NCBI GenBank assembly: GCA_948744995.1
Contig: CAPZCD010000010.1
Coordinates: 1 to 22,241 of the forward strand
DNA length: 22,241 nt
Direction: 5' to 3'
From: an uncultured Rickettsiales bacterium
GTDB taxonomy: Bacteria > Pseudomonadota > Alphaproteobacteria > Rickettsiales > UBA1997
Part shown: positions 1 to 7,512 of the stretch, in pieces
How positions within the stretch are numbered: position 1 is the stretch's first letter
Layout: every line of letters starts with the position of its first letter
Notes under the pieces: generated by a model
Database searches by the model: none
What the model was told of the DNA's origin: nothing
The model's input: only the letters and a program-made list of their open reading frames with translations
Position numbers and translations under genes: made by a program

Positions 1-126
1 GACCTATCAGCTAAAAATAAGGATGAAGTTGGGATGAAAAGCGAGGTTGGGGTTAATTTAGTTAAAAAATTAGTAAATGACGGGGTTAGGTTTTGGGAGA
101 AAGATGGTATCATTTCTAAACAATAG
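1..126 (+). CDS. C-terminal 41 residues of an unknown protein (partial, 5' end outside window)
   Basis: Frame 1 is open from the first base to a TAG stop at 124-126 and gives a charged tail that includes LVNDGVRFWEKDGII. I do not recognise the family. Two things suggest that it is a real gene end. The frame is open over its whole visible length in a region with many stops. A decayed fragment at 3563-3640 on the other strand encodes a similar tail (VEDGTTNFWVDKGGI), so there may be a small paralogous family in this genome. Bases 37-57, read in reverse complement, also match 13924-13944 at 19 of 21 positions. Confidence 0.5.
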   Translation, partial: DLSAKNKDEVGMKSEVGVNLVKKLVNDGVRFWEKDGIISKQ

Positions 127-266
127 TTGTCTATAATAATTATTATATAAAGTTGAAGATAATATTCTAGTTCTAATTAGGTTAGGTACGCATAAGGATA
201 TATTGAGTAAATAAAATTTATTCATAAGACTAAAAATTACAAAATTTAGTTTGGGATGTATTGTCA

Positions 267-588
267 GGGTTTACTCATCATTTTCACTTAACTTTTAAAA
301 TGTTTAAATCAATCTCACTTTTTAAGTTTAAAATATATTGAAAGATAAAGAAAATATTATTTTGAACTCAGGATTATATAGGATATAAGTAAAATTTTGA
401 TAAAATTTGTTATATTCTTTTATTTTAAAAAATTTATATTTTTGAAAAATATTTCATATATTTAGATTGAATAATATTTATTCATATTTTCTAGTCTATT
501 CTTAGATAAGAAAAGTGAAATTGGGATTAATATAGAATATAAGTTTCCAATAAATATTAGGAGTAAAGAGAAAGTAGTGAGTGGCCCC
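267..588. repeat. MITE-like dispersed repeat, copy 1
   Basis: This AT-rich, non-coding element of about 320 bp is flanked by imperfect terminal inverted repeats. The left end carries TTACTCATCATTTTC (271-285). The reverse complement of the right end reads CCACTCACTACTTTC (570-584). The interior aligns with copies at 12568-12867 and 17563-17888, for example the shared stretch around 315-350 (CTTTTTAAGTTTAAAATATA, then a GAAA-rich run) and the AAAGAGAAAGTAGTG right end. There is no open frame beyond a chance 64-codon one on the minus strand, so it would be a non-autonomous element. I saw no clear target-site duplication. It fills most of the 580-bp gap before the transketolase gene; the rest of that gap shows nothing recognisable. 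Confidence 0.6.
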
Positions 589-707
589 TTTGTAATAGCA
601 ATAGAAGTTTTAATGTAACATAGATCTATAATATCAATAAATAAAACATTTGGCAAATAAAATTTTTATGTTAAAGTTTTAGTAAGAGCAACCAAAACAA
701 TTCAAAA

Positions 708-2693
708 ATGACCGAAAAAAATTTAAAATTAATGTCAAATGCCATACGATGTCTATCATTAGACGCAATAGCCAAAGCAAATTCAGGGCATCCAGGCATG
801 CCACTAGGCTTTGCAGATGCGGCTACAGTACTTTTTTCAAAATATCTAAAATTTTTACCATCAAAACCAAATTGGGCAGATAGAGACAGATTTATACTAT
901 CTGCCGGCCATGGATCTATGTTGCTATATTCACTGCTATATCTTACCGGTCATCAGGATTGTTCTCTAGAACAAATAAAGAATTTCAGACAACTTGGTGC
1001 AAAAACAGCAGGTCACCCCGAGTATAAAAATCTTAATGGTATCGAAACAACCACTGGACCTTTAGGCCAAGGTGTAGCAAATGCAGTTGGAATGGCTATT
1101 GCCGAAAGACACCTGAATGCCATTTTTGGCGATAAAGTTGTTAACCACAAAACCTATTGTGTTGTTGGTGATGGTTGTCTAATGGAAGGTATAAGTTATG
1201 AAGCTTTAGCTATAGCCGGAAATTTAAGATTAAAGAATTTGGTTGTGATGTGGGATGACAATCGTATAACAATTGATGGTAATACCGATATAGCTAGAAA
1301 TGAAGATATGAAAAAACGTATGGAATCTATAGATTTTCTATATCTGGAAGCCAACGGACACGATTACGATTCGATAGACAAAGCATTGGCTATCGCCCAA
1401 AATAGTGATAAACCGGTATTTATTGATTTTAAAACTAAAATAGGTTTTGGCTCTCCAAAAGAGGGTAAAAATAAGTGTCACGGTTCACCCCTAAAAGGAG
1501 AGGAACTTCTAGAAACAAAAAGAAAACTTGGTTGTGAAGATTGGAAAGAATTTGAAATTCCTAAAGAAATTTTAGAGCTTTGGAGAGAAGTTAGTTTAAA
1601 AAATGAGAAAAATTTTGCCATATGGAAGCAAAACCTTGAAAAATCTGATAAATTTTTAGAATTTAGCAGGATTACCAAAGGTGAGCTACCAAACGATTTA
1701 GACACAAAATTTAAAGAATTTAGGAAGAAAATTCTGAGAGAGCAGGGGGCTGAAGCTACCAGGAAATCATCTCAAAAGGTTCTAGAATTTTTGACTAAAA
1801 ATATTCCTGAACTAATAGGTGGTAGTGCGGATTTAACTAGTTCTGTTTTGACAAGTACGACTTCTGCAAGTAAATCAATTACTCGAGATGATTACAGTGG
1901 CAGATATATAAACTATGGTATAAGAGAACACGCCATGGTTGCCATAATGAATGGATTAGCGCTACATGGTGGAGTAGTTCCCTATGCAGGAACTTTCATG
2001 TGTTTTTCAGATTATGAGAAACCAGCTATACGTTTAGCCTCACTTATGGGGCTACGCTGTCTGTTTATATTGACACATGATAGTATAGGATTAGGAGAAG
2101 ATGGTCCAACGCATCAACCAATAGAGCATTTGGCTAGTCTAAGAGCTATTCCAAATCTAAATGTTTTTAGACCAGCCGATGTTCAGGAAACTTTGGATTG
2201 CTATGAAGTAGCTATGCAAAATAAATATACTCCTTCGGCCATGATTCTTTCAAGACAGTCTTTGCCTTTTATAGAAAATAAGCCTAAAGAAAATTTAGCA
2301 AAGAGAGGAGCATATGTATTAGTTGAAGATGAAGAAGCTACTGTAACCATAATAGCTAGTGGTTCCGAATTAGCTTTGGCTTTAGATGTTATGAATAGAT
2401 TAAAATCAAGTGGTATCAAGGTGAGAGTAGCTTCTGCACCTTGTTTGGATATATTTGATAAGCAAAGTGATGAATATAAAAATGTTGTTCTTGCAAAAGA
2501 TACGCTGCGTGTCGCTATAGAGGCTGCTAATTCATATGGTTGGCATAGGTATATAGGTGATGATGGTATGTTTTTTGGTATCCCGGATGATAGATTTGGA
2601 ATTTCTGCTCCTGCGGAGCAAATTTACGAATATTTTGGTTTGACGGGGGAGAAAATAAGTAAAAGAATAGTAGAGAGGTTGAAAACAAGATAA
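708..2693 (+). CDS. tkt: Transketolase
   Basis: This cytosolic thiamine-diphosphate enzyme moves two-carbon ketol units between sugar phosphates in the non-oxidative pentose phosphate pathway. At 661 residues it has the usual length for the family (E. coli about 663). The N-terminal ThDP domain has SGHPGMPLG near residue 26 and the ThDP/Mg motif starting at GDGCLMEG (154) and closing with the downstream DDNRITIDG. A central pyrimidine-binding domain follows, with GIREHAM and a GEDGPTHQP loop, and then a C-terminal domain of the normal type. The ATG at 708 has no Shine-Dalgarno sequence, as with several other genes here. I found no convincing promoter or terminator. The gene stands alone. It supplies ribose-5-phosphate and erythrose-4-phosphate, and it feeds the pentose pool from which Kdo-type sugars are made, which may matter for the KdsB-like operon further on. 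Confidence 0.97.
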   Translation: MTEKNLKLMSNAIRCLSLDAIAKANSGHPGMPLGFADAATVLFSKYLKFLPSKPNWADRDRFILSAGHGSMLLYSLLYLTGHQDCSLEQIKNFRQLGAKTAGHPEYKNLNGIETTTGPLGQGVANAVGMAIAERHLNAIFGDKVVNHKTYCVVGDGCLMEGISYEALAIAGNLRLKNLVVMWDDNRITIDGNTDIARNEDMKKRMESIDFLYLEANGHDYDSIDKALAIAQNSDKPVFIDFKTKIGFGSPKEGKNKCHGSPLKGEELLETKRKLGCEDWKEFEIPKEILELWREVSLKNEKNFAIWKQNLEKSDKFLEFSRITKGELPNDLDTKFKEFRKKILREQGAEATRKSSQKVLEFLTKNIPELIGGSADLTSSVLTSTTSASKSITRDDYSGRYINYGIREHAMVAIMNGLALHGGVVPYAGTFMCFSDYEKPAIRLASLMGLRCLFILTHDSIGLGEDGPTHQPIEHLASLRAIPNLNVFRPADVQETLDCYEVAMQNKYTPSAMILSRQSLPFIENKPKENLAKRGAYVLVEDEEATVTIIASGSELALALDVMNRLKSSGIKVRVASAPCLDIFDKQSDEYKNVVLAKDTLRVAIEAANSYGWHRYIGDDGMFFGIPDDRFGISAPAEQIYEYFGLTGEKISKRIVERLKTR

Positions 2694-2717
2694 TCTATTC
2701 TACTTACATCACATCTG

Positions 2718-2763
2718 TTTGACTTAAGTCAAAAATATGGTATACTATTGTTGACATAGTATA
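2718..2763 (+). promoter_or_regulatory. Two operator-like dyads overlapping a promoter
   Basis: A perfect 16-bp palindrome, TTTGACTTAAGTCAAA (2718-2733), covers the -35 hexamer. A second dyad, TATACTAT (2741-2748) and ATAGTATA (2756-2763) with a 7-nt spacer, covers the -10 hexamer and the probable transcription start. Both could be binding sites for dimeric regulators. They are seen directly in the sequence, but binding is inferred. Confidence 0.5.
2719..2746 (+). promoter_or_regulatory. Sigma70-type promoter for the unknown gene at 2821
   Basis: The -35 is TTGACT (2719-2724), the spacer is 16 bp and the -10 is TATACT (2741-2746). A TG one base upstream gives the extended form TGGTATACT. It predicts a leader of about 68 nt ending in an AAAGG ribosome-binding site at 2810-2814. 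Confidence 0.65.
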
Positions 2764-2820
2764 ACAAAACTCCACAAATAAATTACTATGTCGCTATTTT
2801 ATTAATAATAAAGGCGGCGT

Positions 2821-3411
2821 ATGTCTAATAATATAGTAAGAAAGAATAGTATCCTAAGAATGTCGATGCTAAATCATTTTTTAAGATACGACAAAAGAAA
2901 TAATGTTGATAGCGTTGATTTAGTAGTTTGTAAAAAACTAAATTATGGCAAAAAACCTCCAATATTTAAATTTATAATTAATAATAAGGTGGTTGATGCT
3001 AGTATTATCAATAAATATGACTTTTTAGGTAATGATAAATTTATCCCTTTGGCTAATAAAAAAACGATAGATTTAATCAAAAATTTAAACCAAGATGATT
3101 TTGAAACCTTTGATGCTCTGATAATTGATTATTACGATAAGATAATATCAGATGAATATAAGTTGATTAATATTCTCTCGAAAATTCAAATTGCTGATAT
3201 GTCGAAAAGCGTTATAGATGAGTGTTTTATTCAAAATAACTTGAAATTTAGTTACTACAGCAAATTATCATTAAAAACTAATATAGAAATCAATAATTTA
3301 CATATATTTAGAGATGAAATAAATAATGGTATTACAAAATATGTATCTGGTGAATTTTATAATGTTTATAAGGATAATAAATTAACAGGACTAACTTTTT
3401 CGGTTTTATAA
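2821..3411 (+). CDS. Hypothetical protein, 196 residues
   Basis: I do not recognise this protein. It is predicted soluble: there is no signal peptide and no hydrophobic stretch long enough for a membrane span. It is rich in Asn, Lys, Ile and Asp, as AT-rich coding predicts. The ATG has a good ribosome-binding site (AAAGG about 6 nt upstream) and a strong promoter with two dyads, which argues for a real, regulated gene. A 16-nt leader stretch, TTTTATTAATAATAAA (2797-2812), is identical to 12971-12986 just upstream of the MORN gene; a palindromic AT core makes chance possible. It lies alone between transketolase and a decayed region. A lineage-specific or effector protein is possible, but nothing in the sequence shows it. 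Confidence 0.7.
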   Translation: MSNNIVRKNSILRMSMLNHFLRYDKRNNVDSVDLVVCKKLNYGKKPPIFKFIINNKVVDASIINKYDFLGNDKFIPLANKKTIDLIKNLNQDDFETFDALIIDYYDKIISDEYKLINILSKIQIADMSKSVIDECFIQNNLKFSYYSKLSLKTNIEINNLHIFRDEINNGITKYVSGEFYNVYKDNKLTGLTFSVL

Positions 3412-3562
3412 TAGACTTTCTATATAAAAATTAATTATGTATTAGCAAATTAAATTAGTTAAAGTATAAATAATGAATACTTTAGAGTTTATTTTTAGGA
3501 AATATAATGTATATACATTATATTTATTTACAGTTGAATGAATAAAAAAAATTTAACTACTT

Positions 3563-3640
3563 TTAATCTGCGGCCTCAGCTGCATATTCAATATTTATGC
3601 CTCCTTTATCTACCCAAAAATTTGTAGTACCATCCTCTAC
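3563..3640 (-). pseudogene. Decayed C-terminal fragment of an unknown gene
   Basis: The minus strand from 3640 to a TAA at 3563-3565 encodes 25 codons that include VEDGTTNFWVDKGGI and an Ala/Glu-rich end (EYAAEAAD). Base composition is clearly more GC-rich than the flanks, as expected of former coding sequence. An in-frame stop lies directly upstream and no start codon fits, so it is a remnant. Its tail resembles the tail encoded at 1-126 (LVNDGVRFWEKDGII), which suggests loss of a paralogue. The family is not recognised. Confidence 0.4.
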
Positions 3641-3806
3641 TTATCTACTATTTTTATGTAGTATATAATTAACTGCAAAAGTTTTGAGCTATTTTTATAT
3701 AGAAAACTATATAAGTTTCCTTTTAAAAAGTTTTATATTTCTGGCGATTTTTATTTTGTCTGCTATTTGTTTCTGAAAAACAAATTAATACAGGTGTACG
3801 TATCAC

Positions 3807-3837
3807 ATTTGTGTATACCGGTAAGGTATACACAAAT
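3807..3837. repeat. Perfect 13-bp inverted repeat (hairpin)
   Basis: The arms ATTTGTGTATACC (3807-3819) and GGTATACACAAAT (3825-3837) are separated by a 5-nt loop. No U-run follows on either strand, so it is not a classical intrinsic terminator. It could be the end of an RNA, a protein-binding site, or a repeat unit. Confidence 0.6.
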
Positions 3838-4125
3838 ACAAATTTCCATAAATATCTTATAGAATAACAAAACTTCCACATAACGATTATAAATCTAAAT
3901 ATATATTTTTACAAATGAAATTTTGTCATAGCAAAATGAATTTCTTTGCGTAGAATGCATAGGCTAAATTTACATATTTATCGCTATTCTAACGTTTTAT
4001 ATAATATAATTTAACAATTAATGGCCTCTGTAGCGGTTTTTGGGTAATTAATATTTTATAAACTAGGTATAGGAGCTAATATTATATTGATAACTATAGC
4101 TATAATATATATTATACGTACTTAA

Positions 4126-4227
4126 TTACATAATCCACCAATTAGAATGAGTAACCACACCGCAAGCACAAGGAGCATCATCAGAATAAATAACTAACAA
4201 ATTAATCGTGTGCAAAAATACATATTG
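4126..4227 (-). pseudogene. Possible decayed gene end directly downstream of leuS
   Basis: After the leuS stop, the minus strand has 33 open codons ending in TAA at 4126-4128. They encode a stretch with unusual residues (SDDAPCACGVVTHSNWWIM). Its high Cys, Trp and Ala content is atypical for random AT-rich DNA, so it may be the tail of a former gene. There is no good start codon, and stops flank it. It could also be chance. Confidence 0.25.
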
Positions 4228-4232
4228 CTAAC

Positions 4233-7073
4233 CTATACCACAAAATTCACCAATTTATTTGGCACAACTATCGTTTTCTTTATAGTTTTATCATCTATAT
4301 ATTTAGCAACATTTGTTTCTTCTTTTGCCAATTTTTCAAGCTCATTTTTGTCAAAATCCAGCGGAACATTTATAGTACCCCTCAGTTTTCCATTAACCTG
4401 TAATGCAATGGTTACATTATCATCAATGGTATATTCCTCATTAAATGAAGGCCAATCCTGATTGCCAATTCCAAATGTTTCTAACAACTCACAGCACAAA
4501 TGCGGCGCAAATGGCATAAACAGCTTTATAACTGATACTAAAGCAAAAGAATAGGATTTTTTCTCTTCATCAGAATTTATTTGTACTTTTTCCAGAAAAT
4601 TAGTAAGCTCTCTAATTTTTGCTATGGCTTTATTAAATTCAAGTTTATTTAAATTATTTGTCACTGCTTTTATAGTCTTATGGGTATTTTTAACTATTTC
4701 ATTAACACAGTTAAACTCGCTAAGATCAAATCTATCCTTAAAATTCATCGCCAGTCGGTAGAAACGATTTATATATTTCCAGCAGCTATCTATACCGTCC
4801 TCCGTCCATTCAAAATCTTCATCTGCTGGGTTATCCGACATAATAAATACCCTTGCAGCATCAGCTCCATAATCTTCCGTTACTTTTGTCATATCGATAA
4901 CATTCAACTTTGATTTGCTTACCTTGATAATACCTTCACAACTTAATTCCTCTTTTGTTTCAATGTTATAATATTTACCATTCCTTTCTTCAACATTCCA
5001 AGGATAACACCAATCTTTTGATTTTACTCCTCTGTATGCTTTGTGGCATACCATACCGAGATTGAATAAGTTTTTAACCGGTTCGTCCATTTTGAAGTAT
5101 CCGCAATCTCTCAATGCTTTTGTAAAAAATCTACAGTAAATTAAATGCAGAATTGCATGTTCTACACCACCTACATATTGATCAATTGGTAATAATTTTT
5201 CACACAACTCGGAATTGAAAGGTCTGTCTTCAGTTAATTCAGGGTATCTAAAAAAATACCAAGAGGAATCAACAAATGTATCCATTGTATCGGTTTCACG
5301 AATAGCAGCGCCTCCACATTTAGGACATTTGGTATATTTCCAAGCAGGATGATTTTCCAATGGATTTCCTTTTCCTGTAAATTCAACATCTTTTGGTAGT
5401 TCTAATGGCAAATCTTTCTCATTTAAATGAACTGTTCCACATTTTTCACAATAAACCACTGGAATAGGGCAACCCCAATATCTTTGCCTAGAAAATCCCC
5501 AATCTCTTAATCTATAGTTGATTTTTTTCTTTCCTATCCCTAGTTTCTCAATTTTCTCTATAGCTTTTACTTTTGCTTCTTTTGTGGTAAGGCCATTTAA
5601 AAAATCGGAATTTATAGCTATACCATCCTCCTCAAAAGGTAGAGCTTCACATTCTATAACTTTGGTTATCGGTAGCCCATATTTTTTAGCAAAATCATAG
5701 TCTCTTTTATCATGTGCAGGACAAGCAAAAATTACGCCAGTTCCATAATCCATGAGAACGAAATTAGCTATATAAACAGGCAATTTAATGTTGGAATTAA
5801 ATGGGTGAATAACTTTTAATCCTGTGTCTATCCCTTTCTTTTCCGTAGTTTCAATGGTTTCTTCATCTATACTTGTTTTGCTGCAATCTTCAATAAAATC
5901 TGCTATGTTTTTATTATTTTTAGCTAATTGTTCCGCCAAAGGATGGTTAGCTGAAATAGCTATAAAACTGGCACCAAACAGAGTATCCGGCCTTGTGGTA
6001 TAGACTGTAATTTTATCATAAATTCTTCTAACATGAAATGCTAAAAATTCATAATTATCAATATCAGTTACCATATCTCTGTAGATTTTTTCAACTTCAT
6101 CAATACCACTCGCAAATGGTGCTATCCTTGATAAATCGTTACTTTCTAGATATTCTCTAACATTTTTATACTTTTCAACCTTTAGAACCTCTATTAAAAA
6201 ACTATCACTATTATTTTTAAATTTTATGATAGTTCCTTCTTTTATATTCTGGTATTTTGTAGAGTTTTTCCTACCCTCAATAGTTTTTGTTCCATTTTTT
6301 AGACAGCTAAACCACGGTTCAAGGCAATCCAGTTCAATAGCTTCTTTATTTTTAACTTCATTATCTGCAATATTGAAATCAACTAAAGCTCCTTCACTCT
6401 TACCTATCCAGTTTTTTTGCATTAATTTGACTTTTTTAGGCCAACCATCGAGTTTTTCCAAGTCGTTCAGTAATTCTTCTGCATAATCCGTTGTTTTGAA
6501 AAACCACTGCTTCAATTTTTTCTTCTCAACAATAGCTCCACTTCTCCAACCTCTACCATTAACAATCTGTTCATTTGCTAGAACAGTTTGATCTACCGGA
6601 TCCCAATTGACAAAGCTTTCTTTTTGATATGCTAAACCTTTTTCAAATAATTTTATAAAAATTTCTTGTTGTTTACCATAATAATCTGGAAGACAAGTAG
6701 CAAAAAATCTTGAATAATCAAAAGAAAGACCTAATAATTTCATGCTAGTTTTGAATTTTTCAATGTTATTAATAGTCCATTCTTCCGGATTTATATTTTT
6801 TTTAATTGCCGCATTCTCAGCTGGTAAGCCGAAAGCATCAGCTCCCATTGGATGTAGTACATTATAGCCTTGCATCCTCTTAAATCTTGCTATTATATCA
6901 CCTATTGTAAAATTTCTTAAATGACCGACATGCAACTCTCCTGAAGGATATGGAAACATTGATAATACGTAATATTTCTGTCTGTTGTCATTTTTGTCAA
7001 ATTTAAAACTATCGTTATCTTCCCAATACTTTTGCCATTTTTCTTCTGTTTTTTTAAAGTTGTATCTTTCCAT
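4233..7073 (-). CDS. leuS: Leucyl-tRNA synthetase with an inserted ASCH-like domain
   Basis: This class I synthetase charges tRNA-Leu. The frame extends upstream to 7172, but the start chosen here is the ATG at 7073 (MERYNFKKTEEKWQKYW), where LeuRS homology begins; the 33 residues before it are hydrophobic and unlike the family. HVGH is at residues 48-51. The KMSKS loop reads KVSKS (717-721). The CP1 editing domain looks intact, with TTRPDT at 359-364 and the downstream GTGVIFACPAHDKRD motif. A zinc-ribbon-like CxxC pair is present (YCEKC and KCPKCGG). The protein is 946 residues against about 830-870 usually. The excess is an insert of about 115 residues (236-352) at the start of CP1. It includes LEPWFSCLKNGTKTIEGR, the G-x-K-x-x-E-x-R pattern of ASCH/PUA-like RNA-binding domains. 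No terminator is evident. Confidence 0.95.
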   Translation of the reverse strand: MERYNFKKTEEKWQKYWEDNDSFKFDKNDNRQKYYVLSMFPYPSGELHVGHLRNFTIGDIIARFKRMQGYNVLHPMGADAFGLPAENAAIKKNINPEEWTINNIEKFKTSMKLLGLSFDYSRFFATCLPDYYGKQQEIFIKLFEKGLAYQKESFVNWDPVDQTVLANEQIVNGRGWRSGAIVEKKKLKQWFFKTTDYAEELLNDLEKLDGWPKKVKLMQKNWIGKSEGALVDFNIADNEVKNKEAIELDCLEPWFSCLKNGTKTIEGRKNSTKYQNIKEGTIIKFKNNSDSFLIEVLKVEKYKNVREYLESNDLSRIAPFASGIDEVEKIYRDMVTDIDNYEFLAFHVRRIYDKITVYTTRPDTLFGASFIAISANHPLAEQLAKNNKNIADFIEDCSKTSIDEETIETTEKKGIDTGLKVIHPFNSNIKLPVYIANFVLMDYGTGVIFACPAHDKRDYDFAKKYGLPITKVIECEALPFEEDGIAINSDFLNGLTTKEAKVKAIEKIEKLGIGKKKINYRLRDWGFSRQRYWGCPIPVVYCEKCGTVHLNEKDLPLELPKDVEFTGKGNPLENHPAWKYTKCPKCGGAAIRETDTMDTFVDSSWYFFRYPELTEDRPFNSELCEKLLPIDQYVGGVEHAILHLIYCRFFTKALRDCGYFKMDEPVKNLFNLGMVCHKAYRGVKSKDWCYPWNVEERNGKYYNIETKEELSCEGIIKVSKSKLNVIDMTKVTEDYGADAARVFIMSDNPADEDFEWTEDGIDSCWKYINRFYRLAMNFKDRFDLSEFNCVNEIVKNTHKTIKAVTNNLNKLEFNKAIAKIRELTNFLEKVQINSDEEKKSYSFALVSVIKLFMPFAPHLCCELLETFGIGNQDWPSFNEEYTIDDNVTIALQVNGKLRGTINVPLDFDKNELEKLAKEETNVAKYIDDKTIKKTIVVPNKLVNFVV

Positions 7074-7252
7074 TTCTGTAAAATGTGGTGTAATGGAGTA
7101 ATGATATTTTGGTTTTAGGAAAAAGTAAAGGATAATTGGGAAGTTTAAAGACCTATTATTATTCAAAAACATTCGGCCTTTAGATCATTATAAATGTGAA
7201 AAATATAATTTATTTTATAACACAAAATGTCAGTAGTATCATCATTAACGTG

Positions 7253-7401
7253 GGTTTGCCTATCAATAGTTGATAAATTATTATAAAAATGGAATATAGA
7301 TGAGTAAAATAATGTAAGAATAAAAAAATCATAGCAAATATGAATTGTCATTAAAAAGTCCAGTAATCATTTAGTTATAATCAACTATTGGTGGGTAAGC
7401 C
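7253..7401. repeat. Small inverted-repeat element in the leuS-argS divergent gap
   Basis: The left arm at 7253-7273 and the reverse complement of 7381-7401 match at 17 of 21 positions, and all four differences are transitions. As RNA these would be G-U pairs, so the arms could pair along their whole length. The outer ends (GGTTTGCCTATCA and GGCTTACCCACCA) resemble the outer ends of the large repeats, for example GGGACTACCTACCA at 17562-17575. It may be a shorter member of the same MITE-like family. The 107-nt interior has no open frame. Confidence 0.5.
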
Positions 7402-7422
7402 TCTTAATAATTCCTAAAATCG

Positions 7423-7450
7423 TTGCATTAAAATAATTTATAACTATAAT
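7423..7450 (+). promoter_or_regulatory. Probable argS promoter
   Basis: TTGCAT (7423-7428), a 16-bp spacer and a perfect TATAAT (7445-7450) predict a leader of about 55 nt before the argS ATG. Confidence 0.45.
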
Positions 7451-7512
7451 ATAGGCTGTATATATAACATTGACTTAATTTAATATTAAAACCAAAAAAT
7501 ACATCGCATAAA

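Larger units (their letters stand above)
3412..4125. other. Long intergenic region with no intact gene
   Basis: More than 700 bp has no coding frame of useful length on either strand and no tRNA-like cloverleaf that I could find. It holds the decayed minus-strand fragment at 3563-3640 and the perfect hairpin at 3807-3837, which are listed separately. The rest is AT-rich with many stops and looks like a gene graveyard. A small RNA gene cannot be excluded by eye. Confidence 0.5.

Noticed and set aside
462..656. Minus-strand open frame of 64 codons
   Set aside because: It lies inside repeat copy 1 and its flank, is made of AT-rich chance codons, and has no ribosome-binding site or family features.
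2797..2812. Identical 16-nt leader stretch shared with 12971-12986 as a regulatory motif
   Set aside because: It is entirely A and T with the self-complementary core TTATTAATAA, and a 14-nt version also occurs at 9273-9286 away from any start codon, so chance is likely.
7074..7172. N-terminal extension of leuS by 33 residues
   Set aside because: The extension is hydrophobic and unlike LeuRS proteins. The MERYNFKKTEEKWQKYW start at 7073 matches where the family begins.
7163..7351. Minus-strand open frame of 62 codons upstream of leuS
   Set aside because: It overlaps the small inverted-repeat element, has no recognisable features, and lies in a typical AT-rich intergenic gap.
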